From assembly GCF_902167145.1 (NCBI RefSeq), contig NC_050101.1:132276990-132340989 (forward strand): DNA of 64,000 bases. The letters are read 5' to 3'. Shown here piece after piece: positions 47,115 through 57,513 of the stretch. Source of the DNA: Zea mays. Lineage: Eukaryota; Streptophyta; Magnoliopsida; Poales; Poaceae. Position numbers and translations under genes: made by a program. The notes beneath the pieces are model-generated. The model made no database searches. It was not told the DNA's origin and saw nothing but the letters and a program-made list of their open reading frames with translations. The first letter of the stretch is position 1, and the number at the start of each line of letters is the position of its first letter.

Positions 47115-48449
47115 TGAAAGGGAAATGTGCCCTTGGGCCATTTCTAGAATTGTTTTGGTGATTAGATGCCCAACACATGGTTCTAAGTTTATATGTGCCA
47201 AGATGCAAATCAAAGTATAAGGTATGTCTCCGGACTTAGTAAATTGTTTTTGGGTACTAACATGTTAATCTAAGTGCTAGAGACTGTCAAAAAAGAGGAA
47301 AAGGATTAAAGAAGGAATGGCTAAGTAAGCCAAAACTAGCACCAGCCTGGCACACCGGACTGTCCGGTGCCCCAGGCTGGCTCGGCGGCGAACAGGGCAC
47401 TCTCGGAAATTAGCGGGGCAACGTGGCTAAAATTCATCGGACTGTCTGGTGGTGCACCGAACTGTCCGGTGAGACTTCAGCGCCAGCGCCCAAGTACATC
47501 GGCGACGAACTCGTCGCTCTCGGGAAACGAAGAAAGTGCCGCGGCTAAAAATCACCAGACTGTACAGTGGTGCACCAGACTATCCGGTGAGTCAGAGCCG
47601 CCCGAGCCAACGGTAACCAGCGCAATCAGCGGGCGACGCGTGGCCCGCGCCAACGATCGGTTGGGCACACCGGACAGTGTTCGGTGCGCCAACCGGTCCC
47701 GAGGCCCAACGGTCGGTTGCGCCCGATATGGAAGGAGATCGCGCACTGGACTGCTACAGTAGCTGTCCAGTGGTGGACCGGACTGTCCGGTGCACCACTC
47801 GACAGAAGGCAAGAATTGCCTTCCAAGTTGATCTCTAACGGCTCCTAGCTGCCTTGGTCTATAAAAGGGACCCCTAGGCGCATGGAGCAACACACCAAGC
47901 ATTCACAAAGCATTCTAAGACTCCCAGACTCCGCCTCCACGCATTTGATTCGTTGTGTTAGTGATTTGAGCTCCGTGTTCGAGTTGTGAACTCCCTGTGC
48001 TGTATTTTGAGCTGAAGTCTTGGCTAGTGTGCGTGTGTGCTGCTGATTCGAGTCTTGTGTGCGTTGCTTTCCCTCCCTTACTCTTGCGTTTCTCGTTATC
48101 AAAACTTTGTAAGGACGAGATGCTCTAACTTGTGGAGATTCCTCGCAAACGGGAAAAGATCTCAAAGGAAAAGACCGTGGTATTCAAGTTGATCATCGAA
48201 TCACTTAAAAGGGGTTGAGTGCAACCCTCGTCCATTGGGACGCCACAACATGGAAGTAGGCAAGTGTTGCCGAACCACGGGATAAAAATCGCGTGTCTGC
48301 TGTGTTGCTCTTCTCTGTGATTGTTTGTATTCGCAAGAGCTCGCTTCATAAACTTGATTAACTCGCACTAACATCTTTATAATCAAGTTTGTGGCTATTT
48401 AGTGTTTGATTTCACATGATCACCTATTCACTCCCTCTAGGTGCTCTCA
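47115..48449 (+). repeat. 3' LTR of Copia-A, intact
   Basis: 1335 bp, TGAAAGGG...CTCTCA. It contains a palindrome cluster (47350-47800) and a TATA box (tataaaa, 47860-47866). It is followed by the target duplication gaaac (48450-48454). Confidence 0.92.
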
Positions 48450-48739
48450 GAAACTAAGTTAAAAGTATCCATACGAGGCATAAGATGAAAATATATAATT
48501 GCTTGGTAGTTCAAAATTTTCACTAATGCATTCTACATTGGTGACGTTTGTTTCCCGAAATATCACGTAAATGGTAATAGTAATGATTCACGTTCGAATA
48601 CCGGTGGTAACAAGTTTGAATAAGTCGGTATATTTCTAGTGTGGTATCGATTATGATTAGACTTAATCAAACATAATATAACGTTATCGGTACCAATATT
48701 TGAACCAAACAGCGTCTTTTTTCTAACCTGAGCATGTAC

Positions 48740-49080
48740 CACATACTAGACTCAAGCAACCTACCGGCTCTTCCGTTATGTTTACTTATACAGTCGACGA
48801 AAGCAAGGCTTTCCGTTTTCACTTTGTATGCCTTGTTTCCAGCGTGACGTTTGTGCTGTTTCCATTTCATCTACGTACCTGCTTTAGTAGAGACACTAAC
48901 GTCTCTATGCTTGAACAATCAAATAAAAAAGGCAAACAAGAGAGCGTGGAAGAACTAATCCTGGGTCGTCCCAACACCTATGCTTTGCTCGCACGCGTAC
49001 CGCGCAGTCGATCTCCAGCCTTGCAAATGACCAACCGGCCGGAGCCCTTACACAATCTCTCTAGCTGTACTAGCTACTCT
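48740..49080 (+). repeat. Upstream copy of a diverged direct repeat in the MFT 5' region
   Basis: Matches 49947-50240 in order and spacing: ...tccgttatg..., cagtcgacgaaagca, tgctgtttccatttcatct, tagtagagacactaac, cgatctccag, and the final ttacacaatctctc with ctagctactc. Moderate divergence with small gaps. Non-coding; probably duplicated promoter-proximal sequence. Confidence 0.6.
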
Positions 49081-49946
49081 ATGACATGCTTGTGAAATTG
49101 TGATAGTCCATCAACCACACAAATTAAGTAACGGTTTGAAGGTTTTAATTTCTTTATGTGATGACAATTTGTAGAGTAACATATGTGGTACTATATATTG
49201 CAAACATTTTCTTGAACAAATTTAATGGTTTTTGAGTGACACTACTATTGTTGGAGCGCCTATATACTACACTGTTGTTAAAGATTGGACTAGATAGTAT
49301 TATTGAACATTTTGGGTAAACTTGTATTGATTTGGTAAGATGGAAAGGAACAATTGGTGGACACTTCAAACAAATTTCACTACTCCATTTCATCCTCCTT
49401 TTGAGCACATAATCTATTTTCAATTTTCTATGCCGTGCTTCAGCTTGGAGTCACGCGCTGTCGTTTCAATTTGGTGGCACTAGCTATATAAAACTAGCAT
49501 ATAGCCCGTGATAACGCTACGATCTCGGGAACGAAGAAAGGGGAGGGGCAGGCACGCGGTACGTAACGGCGACGGCGTGAGTGAAGGGGAGGGGACGCGG
49601 AGGAAGGGGGTGAGGAGGTTGGGAACGGCAGGGTCACACATGAGAGAGAGGGAGAGAGATAAGAGATAATAATCCAAATAATATTGTTCATAGGATTTGA
49701 GTGTGCAAGGGAGAGGGGTTCTTAAGCGATCTGAACCATTTGTTTTGATAGTGTGTCAAGTCTGGGTGTGATTTGTTTGATAGATTTAGTGGAAGTTAAT
49801 TATGTGTGTCGAGGGTAATTTTTGTTGGGTGGGTTTTGCAAAGTTTAAACTAATGGATTATATAGTGATGATATAGATTAACGTTGTTTTGAAGAGATGG
49901 AACTATATAATATGTCCAACACTTTAATGTTTTGTATATATATGAG
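49081..49946. other. Spacer between the direct repeats, no gene
   Basis: AT-rich sequence without a supported gene. The part from about 49485 (tatataaaactagcatatag, then cccgtgataacgctacg) to about 49880 (atatagtgatgatatagatt) resembles a widespread grass MITE, but ends and target duplication are not clear. Confidence 0.35.
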
Positions 49947-50240
49947 CACATCTTCGACAGAAGCAACCACCTCCTCCGTGATGTGTACACATACGCGGTC
50001 GACAAAAGCACGCTTTTCAGTTTCAGTTTTGTGTGCCGTGTTTGTAGCCTGGTTTTTATATGCTGTTTCCATTTTATCTCACTTTCTTTAGCAGAGACGC
50101 TAACCTAAGCTTCAACAGCGAAAGAAAGAAAAATAAAGAAGCCAGGTGTCGCGCGACCGATCTCCACAGTCTAGCGCCTTTGTGTAAAGATAACAAGCCG
50201 AGGAGCCCCTTACACAATCTCTCATCTCCACTAGCTACTA
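49947..50240 (+). repeat. Downstream copy of the direct repeat in the MFT 5' region
   Basis: Partner of 48740-49080. It ends 34 bases before the CACTA element that separates it from the MFT core promoter. Confidence 0.6.
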
Positions 50241-50589
50241 GCTAGTACGTACGTGGCATGCATGGGACAGGTGACATTACTGGAATCCAAGGCTTTGTCG
50301 AGTGTTGGTCTCTTTGCCGAGTGCCTTTCGGGCACTCGGCAAAGACGGCTTTACCGAGAGCCGCACTCGGTGAAGTTAGGCTCTCGGCAAAGAGCCTCTT
50401 TACCGAGTGCTGGACACTCGGCACAGGACCCCACTCGGCAAAGACAAGTTTGCTGACTGTCAAACACTCGGCAAAGGGGACGCTCGGCAAAAGGCCGTCA
50501 GCGGCCGTCAGTCTTTGCTGAGAGCCAACGGTTGGCACTCGGCAAAGTCCTCTTTACCGAGTGTCTTCTCTAGACACTCGGCAAAGTAT

Positions 50590-50590
<1 letters not shown>

Positions 50591-50620
<30 letters not shown>

Positions 50621-50946
50621 AGCCTTTTGTCCCAAGCACGTTGGGGTAGGCTAGAGATGAAACCCCGTATGAAAACCTCAGAGCTCAACCCCCAAAGAAA
50701 ACAGGGGAAACAAAGGCAAAGGAGAACCGAAAACGACGAAACGGGGGAACACATAAAAGAGATAAAACCCACAAGAACCAGCAAGGTCTAAATGGGCACA
50801 AGAAAAGGTCAAACGATTAAGGAGGAAAAGCGGAACTATAAATCAAGGTTCTGGCACGTGAATTGCACACTTCCACCCCTTCCTATCCACGGCGAGCTCT
50901 TTATCAATATTCCACTCCTTCAGGTCCCTCTTCACTGCCTCTTCAG
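50591..50946 (-). mobile_element. RTE-like LINE (or derived SINE) 3' fragment with (CAA)n tail
   Basis: 356 bp inserted in the CACTA element with a 28-bp exact target duplication (50563-50590 and 50947-50974). It begins with (CAA)n at 50591, i.e. a (TTG)n tail in the opposite sense, then the familiar ccaagcacgttggggtaggc block. The TTG tail and long duplication fit an RTE-clade retroposon inserted on the minus strand and truncated at its 5' end. The clade is named from memory. Confidence 0.6.
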
Positions 50947-51492
50947 GTCTTCTCTAGACACTCGGCAAAGTATATTTTTATTTTTTTTATTTTGTCTCCC
51001 AAACTTTTTGTGGTATGTTCCTACACTATATAGACCTACATGTATCATTTGTGGACAATTATAACAGAGTTTTCAATCGTTAGTAGATTTAGTTCGTTTA
51101 TTTGAATTTCTTCAGAAAATTCAAATTTGAACTGCAGGTCACTCGAAACTTAGAAAACCGTGCATAAAAAATGATATTCATGTTACTTAGCATAAGTTAC
51201 GACCGATTCCAGAAGCGTACCGGAAACTTCGAGCAACATGCTCACTAAACATGGTCGTGAACTTATCATCCACATGTTTAAAAATTGTATAAAACACAAA
51301 CAAAGTCAGAAAATCATGAAACTTGTCCACGTGTCATGATATCATATGTACAGGCTGTGATAAAAATTTTAGAATGTTTGGAGAAAGTTGTGAGACACTA
51401 TGTGTAGAAACCTAGAAGATCCACATTAAAACTATATGATTTCATGTGTAGTCCTATTAGAGTTACTATAACGTTGGCTTGTAATATTACAG

Positions 51493-51831
51493 ACCCAACT
51501 AGAAGAAGAGAGGAGGGAACGTCAAGAGATGGAGGCGAGGATAATGGCGGAGCGGGCGACGGCTAATCAGAGGATGGCGGAGATGTTCCAGTACATGCAG
51601 AGCCTTGGCGCCGCACAGGGCATCGCTCCGCCACCTCCATTGTTCCCTCCAGTTGACCCTGCTCTCTTCCACACTCCTGTGAGTATCAAAATTGTAGTTA
51701 GATGTTTGTAATGCATCTGGTATAACACATACAATCTCTTCTCTGTGCAGGGCCAATCTGGGGCGGCATCCAACAACCCTCCGGAAGGGTTCAGCCCAAC
51801 GCAGCCCCGGTCAAACCGCCCACCTCCATGA
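51493..51831 (+). pseudogene. CACTA transposase-type gene, C-terminal exons
   Basis: Two exons joined by a GT-AG intron: about 51493-51678 (ending before GTGAGT) and 51751-51831. The first encodes a Glu/Arg-rich helix (LEEERRERQEMEARIMAE) and FQYMQSLGAAQG, then a proline-rich part; the second continues GQSGAASNNPPEGFSP and stops at 51829-51831. This C-terminus is typical of the plant Ptta/En/Spm transposase family as I recall it. The whole upstream catalytic part is missing. The same two exons recur at 54973-55314. Confidence 0.55.
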
Positions 51832-52710
51832 GTGTTGTGTTTTCATTGTTTTAGACTTCAGAACTTATGTATAATACTTATGTCTGTGTTTGATACTTAT
51901 GTGAGAGCTTGCGACGTTTGAGACTTATGTTTGTGTTTGATACTTGTGTTGAACACTTGTGTTTGTGATGAATATTTATGTTTGTGGTGACAGTTTTATG
52001 TTTGTGTTGGCTATTTATGTCTGTGATGATATCTGTGATGTATATATGTGATATATATGTGTATCTTCTGTTTGTGTGGATGGAATACAAAAAACAAATA
52101 AAAAAGGTATATACTGGTCACTTTGCCGAGTGTAACACTCGGCAAAGAGTCGCTTTGCCGAGTGTCAGGGTCATAACACTCGGCAAAGAGCACAGACCTG
52201 GGCACCGGTTTAGGTTCTTTGCCGAGTGTTATGTCGCTGGCACTCGGCAAAGAGCCTGACATGGGGACCCTCCCTAACGTGCTCTTTGCCGAGTGTCCCA
52301 AGTGGCACTCGGCAAAGATGGATTCTTTGTCGAGTGCTGCCGGGCAGACACTCGACAAAGATAACTCCTTTGCCGAGTGTCACCAGCCGCCGTCTCCGTC
52401 ATCCGGCGCCGTAACGGCTGCTTTTCTTTGCCAAGTGCCCGAGAAAAAGCACTCGGCAAAGAAGGCTTTGCCGATGCACTGTTTGTCGAGCCTTCTTTGC
52501 CGAGTGTTTTTGAGGCTTCACCGAGTGCTTCAGGCACTCGGCAAAGCGATTGATTCCGGTAGTGTGACACACAATCGATATAACTAACGGCGCACCATCA
52601 TGCATGCTTGCTTGCTTATACATCATCATATATCTCTCATAGTCGTCATCAACCAAACATGCTTGTCCATGCCTCTCATCGTCCTTCCACTATCATATCG
52701 CCGGCTAGCT

Positions 52711-52718
52711 TATAAATA
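52711..52718 (+). promoter_or_regulatory. TATA box of the MFT-like gene
   Basis: tataaata lies 133 bases upstream of the ATG and 147 bases downstream of the CACTA end, so the core promoter is free of transposon sequence while everything further upstream is displaced. Confidence 0.6.
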
Positions 52719-52843
52719 CTCTCCGGCCGTGACCCCTGCTCACCACCATCTCCACTATTGCTAGTAGATAGTAAGTAGATCACGCAGCGCAGTAGCTCTG
52801 GATTAATTAATAATAATTGCTCGTGCGTGTGTCCAGAGCCGCC

Positions 52844-53922
52844 ATGGCTGCCCATGTGGACCCGCTGGTTGTGGGGAGGGTGATCGGCGACGTGGTGGAC
52901 TTGTTCGTGCCGACGGTGGCCGTGTCGGCGCGCTTCGGCGCCAAGGACCTCACCAACGGCTGCGAGATCAAGCCATCCGTCGCCGCGGCCGCTCCCGCCG
53001 TCCTCATCGCCGGCAGGGCCAACGACCTCTTCACCCTGGTCAGTACTAGCTAGCTAGCTACTTGCGGTGATGAAGATGTGCAGTGCTTGATTCCGATCGA
53101 TCATCAGGTTATGACTGACCCAGATGCTCCGAGCCCTAGCGAGCCAACGATGAGGGAGTTGCTCCACTGGTACGGCCGTATTAACCTCTTGCTTGCTTTG
53201 CTTTGCTTCTCGTAATGCATTCTACTCTACTTTTTCTGGCTAATTTATTTTTTTCCCGGGCCGGCGTTTACTTTTGGGGCGGGATATGATCGACCTCCTG
53301 TCTCTGGACGGGCAAATTAAAGGCTGGTGGTTAACATACCAGGTGGAGCAGATGCTTCTCAAGGTAAACAAGAAAACTACTTTGGCATATCGCTGACCCT
53401 TCGTTTTAGGTTCGATTGCGAACGTGAAATTCACTATTTTGTTATCCGGATGAATCATTGTCGAAAGTGCGAGTATGTGAAGCTGCCCTAGCTCTGGATC
53501 TTTTTTACAAGAAAAAGGAAAAAAAAGGAAAGAAAAAGAAAAGGTGTCTTGATAACGATATATCTTCGTAAAGTTGCATGTTTTCCTGTTCGGCTCCACC
53601 CCACTAGTCTACACGTTGCCTGCACTGCAACCTTGTTGATTCGGTTGCTCTTCCGCATTAATTAATTATCTATGCAGGCGGTGAGACGGTGGTGCCGTAC
53701 GTGGGCCCGCGCCCGCCGGTGGGTATCCACCGCTACGTGCTGGTGGTGTACCAGCAGAAGGCCCGCGTCACGGCTCCGCCGTCGCTGGCGCCGGCGACGG
53801 AGGCGACGCGCGCACGGTTCAGCAACCGCGCCTTCGCCGACCGCCATGACCTAGGCCTCCCTGTCGCCGCCATGTTCTTCAACGCGCAGAAGGAGACAGC
53901 TAGTCGCCGCCGCCACTACTGA
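52844..53922 (+). CDS. MFT: MFT-like phosphatidylethanolamine-binding protein (PEBP family)
   Basis: Exons 52844-53038, 53109-53170, 53323-53363 and 53678-53922 (195, 62, 41, 245 nt; GT-AG introns) encode 180 aa. The 62- and 41-nt middle exons are the hallmark of plant FT/TFL1/MFT genes. Visible motifs: DPLVVGRVIGDVVDLF at the N-terminus, the ligand-pocket DPDAPSPSEP and LHW, IPGGADASQGGE, then GPRPPVGIHRYV and a C-terminal FNAQKE. The sequence sides with the MFT clade rather than FT or TFL1. MFT proteins act in seed dormancy and germination signalling (ABA/GA) and are mainly nuclear/cytosolic regulators without catalysis. Some usually conserved positions differ (for example ELLHW for EWLHW), so reduced function is possible. 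In maize it would be one of the ZCN9-11 group; which one is not claimed. Confidence 0.93.
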
Positions 53923-54340
53923 GACAGGCTGATCGTCGTCCAACGGCAATTACGTACCCAGCAAAGCTTAAGCCAGCCGCTGCAGTCACTCATCTCATCG
54001 AGAAGAAGACAATCTTCCTAGTCGCTGTTCTTGCCAAGTACTAGTACCTTGTTAATTATTATGTAAGCTAAACCCGTGTGCCTGTGATTATATTGGGACG
54101 TGTCTCGCTTTAATACAACCGCTCAACTTGTGGCGTTTAATTATTTTATTTATTAGATATACCAAGGTGTCATCAAGTCACTTGCCTTACATACATTTGT
54201 GTTTCTTATTTATAATCCTTTCCTAACTATCATTTTGTTTAAAAATGTCCTTTTGCTTTTAAATAAAATACAAAATATATTTTCTAACTGATGGTGTCTA
54301 ACACCTCACCAAGCACAGTCTAGCTAAACGAAACGGGCAT
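53923..54340 (+). other. MFT 3' region, no further gene
   Basis: Likely 3' UTR at first (53923 to about 54125, with a ctttaatacaacc stretch near 54108 as a weak poly(A) signal), then AT-rich intergenic sequence. No open frame of note. Confidence 0.45.
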
Positions 54341-54431
54341 GGAGGCTTAAAGTGTGTTTTCTGTCATAAGAACGGGAGGATTATTCATCTGTTCTCTAAA
54401 TGTCGTGTTGCCCGTGTAGTTTGGAGTGTTT
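54341..54431 (+). pseudogene. LINE ORF2 zinc-finger remnant
   Basis: The frame from about 54353 reads CVFCHKNGRIIHLFSKCRVARVVW, spaced like the zf-RVT region at the end of plant L1 ORF2 (compare the one at about 17170). Here the residues are given only to show the C-x2-C ... H ... C spacing. Nothing else of the LINE is recognisable around it. Confidence 0.5.
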
Positions 54432-54650
54432 CGTAGATGGTTACCGGAATTAAAAAACCAAAAATCGTAGAGCGTATGTTTGGGTCACGAGTAGAAAAAG
54501 GTTATAGTGCGGTATACTTTTACAGGTGGATTTAGTTATCAACCGTATATGCTATTTTAATTGACAGTTTCTTAAGAAAGCCACCACTAGAAATCGTATT
54601 TTTACAGACGGTTCCTTAAGAAAACCGCTTTCTTAAGGAAACCACTTGTA

Positions 54651-55354
54651 CACTACCGGAATCCGGGTCTTTGCCGAGTGCCGGAGTCTTTGCCGAGTGC
54701 TTTTTGTCGGGCACTCGGCAAAATCCTGCACTCGGTAACGATTTCGTTTACCGAGTGCAGGACACTCGGTACAAAACTACACTGGGTAAAGACAAGTTTG
54801 TCGAGTGGCAAACACTCGGTAAATGTGGCTCTCGGCAAAGGGCCGTCAGCGTCCGTTCTAAAGCTGACGACCGTCAGCCTTTGCCGAGGGCCGAGGGTCG
54901 ACACTCGGCAAAGTGGTTTCTTTGCCGAGTGCCAAATACTTGAGTTACTATAACGTTGGCTTGTAATATTACAGACCCAACTAGAAGAAGAGATGAGAGA
55001 ACGTCAAGAGATGGAGGCGAGGATAATGGCGCAGCGGGCGGCGGCTGATCGGAGGATGGCGGAGATGTTCCAGTACATGCAGAGCCTTGGCGCCGCACAG
55101 GGTTTCGCTCCGCCACCTCCATTGTTCCCTGCAGTTGACCCTGCTCTGTTTCATACTCCCGTGAGTATCAAAATTGTAGTTACATGTTGGTAATGCATCT
55201 GGTATAACACATGCAATCTCTTCTCTATGCAGGGCCAATCTGGGGCGGCATCCAACAACCCTCATGAAGGATTCAGCCCAACGCAGCACCAGTCCAACCG
55301 CCCACCTCCATGAGAGTTATGTTTTCAGTGTTTAGACTTTAGAACTTGTGTTGA
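54651..55354 (+). mobile_element. Second CACTA derivative, right end lost
   Basis: A perfect terminus CACTACCGGAATCC at 54651, then CTTTGCCGAGTG-type subterminal repeats to about 54943, then a direct jump to the sequence that precedes the transposase exons in the upstream copy (ttactataacgttggcttg, 54953). About 500 bp present in the first copy are deleted here. The 3' half is cut at 55355 by the start of an LTR. Same family and orientation as 50275-52564. Confidence 0.85.
54973..55314 (+). pseudogene. CACTA transposase-type C-terminal exons, second copy
   Basis: Near-identical to 51493-51831: exon about 54975-55159, intron beginning GTGAGTATC, acceptor ATGCAG, exon 55233-55314 ending TGA. 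Small substitutions (for example a His for Pro before EGF) separate the copies. Confidence 0.55.
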
Positions 55355-56518
55355 TGTAATATCCCAAAAAAATGTTGATCAAAAGTTGATCTTCGGTGCG
55401 TGGATGAGGGAAAGGGTTGTGGGCCGTTGGATGCAAAATCAGGAGACACCTGAGGCGTCGTTTCTTTCTCCCACAAAACCCAAGTGGTCCCCCCCTTTTC
55501 CCCTTTTCTTGGCCGCCAACCCCCCCTTTTCCCTTTACTTGGTCGCCCCTCCCCCTTCCCCTTTGCAGCTGCCCTCTACTGCTTCCTCCTCCCGCTAGAT
55601 CTCCCCCACGCAGCAAGGATCGAGAAGAGGAGGAGCAAGATGGATTGAAGAGGAAGAGAGGATCAAGGAGATGTTCTACCCCCATCTCTTGCAGATTTTC
55701 TTGGGGAAACCCTAGGTAAGGATGGGATCCTTGTTCCTCCCTATAATTATGTGCTTTTGGAGGTTGTGGATCATGTGGATTGAAGATTAGAGTTTGGATT
55801 AGATGTGGGGTTAGGTTTTGATCTCGAATTTAATTTCTGCAGAATGGCAGATTCGATAGTTTCTGTTCATGCCAGTTTTCCGTGGTCTTAGTGGCCTCAA
55901 AAAATAAAAAGTCTATATATGAGTCGTAGATAATTTGTAGATCTTTCCGTGGCCGCGAAGAACACCTCAATTGGACATCAGAATAGAAAGTTATTGCAAT
56001 TTGATTATAGCAGTTTTTCAGTCTCATAATTCTGTGCAGAATCTGTTCTCTTAAGAGTTAGGCAATTTTATCAACATAATTAAACTGTGGGTTGGTAAAA
56101 GAAGTTGTAGATAATTTCATAAGCTTTCCATATTGTTAAAGAGTGCATTCATATGATTTGTGAAACTTCAGTTATGTTTGTTTTACTGTGGCTGTTCCTG
56201 TTTGCCTGACAAAAATGAGCGGATTTGTTCAATGGTGGGTTTCATCTAGTAAATGTCCGAATTGGCTCTTCCAACTATGGAGACTTTTGTAGAGGGATAA
56301 AAGTTCTTACTGCCAGAAGAATTTCATAATTTTTGGTTCCGTAGTTTGGGAGATATCGAATTTTAAGTTAACTATGCTGCTGTCTAAAACAGATTCAGTC
56401 TGTTATCTTGTCAGATGTTTTAGAACTTATAGATGGCAGAATTTAATTATCCATTGAATACCGAAGTTGTAGAGTATTTTGTGTAGATACTTCTAAAGTA
56501 TTTGTTTGATATCACCAC
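55355..56518 (+). repeat. Start of a further LTR retrotransposon, split by the Zeon-like element
   Basis: TGTAATATCCC at 55355 resembles the Gypsy LTR start TGTAACATCCC seen at 34822 (minus strand). The sequence is non-coding and LTR-like, with a CCCCTTTTCCC-rich part (55490-55565) followed by gatctcccccacg and a cctaggtaagg donor-like site (55711). It stops at 56518 where the Zeon-like element begins and should resume after 63991, outside the window except for the last few bases. Confidence 0.55.
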
Positions 56519-57201
56519 TGTTGGGGACTTGTTCTCAAATGCTATGAATCAACAACAAGGCAACATAAAATGTTAAATGTTAATGTCCTTCGTCCTCCGA
56601 AGCATTATTTCCCTAAGGTTATAATAATCTTCGGACGGAGGGCATGAATGGCATACCTTCATCAATTCTTCATACATAAATGTACGATTATTAACAACGA
56701 ATGAAGTATGTAAAGCATAAGAAACAATGTGAACAACAACATTATCATACATATATTTCCTATTATATAATCATAAATCAATATAAGGACAATATTGAAT
56801 TACATTTGGTACCTTCGACTTGATAGACAACAGAGGTACGAGCGTGACGCAAAAGCAAATGCCAAGTCAGCGTGAACAGTACGGGAGCACTGTTCATCTA
56901 TTTATAGGCACGGGACGCAACCCATGTAAAATTACACCCATGCCCTTTACATTTGCTAATGACTCTATAGTGATCCATCGAGGTCTAAATAACCTTTTCC
57001 CTTTTAAGTCGGTACCCTTTTCTGCTGTCATGCCGAAGCTCCCTTGCGCGTAGCTTCAGCGCTGCGTCAACCTTCATATTCTTTGTGCTTCTCACACTGT
57101 GGTTCTGATCCTAGTCCGAAGGTACCTGTTCATGTATTATACTCCAGAAATATTGTTAAATCATGTTTTTGAGGACCTTCGGAAGACGAAGGCCCCCAAC
57201 A
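56519..57201 (-). repeat. 3' LTR of the Zeon-like element
   Basis: Partner of 63308-63991, differing by scattered single bases. The polypurine tract GCGAGGGGCTAC on the minus strand (~57202-57215) abuts it. Confidence 0.9.
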
Positions 57202-57513
57202 GTAGCCCCTCGCAATATTAATTTGTTAGAATAACGAATTCAAATTGCGATATGGACGAAGGCCTTAAGCCGAAGGTCCAAAAAAACACCTTCCCTTGGC
57301 TAGAATAGCAACAGTCGATGACAGACGGGGCCCTCCAATTTGGAACGCACTGGGCGTATAAATAGGAACTCACCCCGAGCACATTTGGTACGCTATCTGC
57401 CGCCTGCTTTGCTTGCTCAATTTTTTAGCTCTTGCCTACCAACGCTTGCTTGGGTTCTTAGACTTTCTAAGCTTTGGCTTTAAGGACACATTTTCGCCAT
57501 TTCTGAAGAAAAG

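Larger units (their letters stand above)
11971..48449 (+). mobile_element. Copia-A: SIRE/Maximus-type Copia retrotransposon carrying nested insertions
   Basis: The ends are TGAAAGG (11971) and CTCTCA (48449), flanked by an identical 5-bp duplication gaaac (11966-11970 and 48450-48454). Order: 5' LTR, primer site complementary to initiator tRNA, gag with a zinc knuckle and coiled coil, protease, integrase, RT, RNase H, polypurine tract aaaaagggggagat, 3' LTR. The Copia order (integrase before RT) is direct from the motifs. Insertions split it at 11991, 13555, 18188, 20081, 23556 and 36178. Without them it would be roughly 10 kb, usual for Opie/Ji-like elements. All coding parts are broken, so it is inactive. 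Confidence 0.93.
50275..52564 (+). mobile_element. CACTA (En/Spm) deletion derivative upstream of MFT
   Basis: The left end is CATTACTGGAATCC (a mutated CACTACCGGAATCC); the right end in reverse complement is CACTACCGGAATCAATC. The 3-bp duplication tga is exact (50272-50274 and 52565-52567). Subterminal zones carry many CTTTGCCGAGTG motifs in both orientations (50295-50590 and 52124-52550). The middle keeps a C-terminal piece of a transposase-type gene, a 3' UTR-like stretch of TTATGTTTGTGT repeats (51860-52080) and a nested RTE-like fragment. At 2.3 kb it is far shorter than autonomous members. Confidence 0.9.

Noticed and set aside
49480..49890. A Helitron or other DNA element starting near tatataaaactagcatatag
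   Set aside because: No matching CTRR-type end with hairpin, inverted repeats or target duplication could be shown.
50295..54930. Regularly repeated CTTTGCCGAGTG / CACTCGGCAAAG units that could suggest a CRISPR-like array
   Set aside because: The units occur in both orientations with irregular spacing and lie just inside CACTACCGG ends with a 3-bp target duplication. They are CACTA subterminal repeats in plant DNA.
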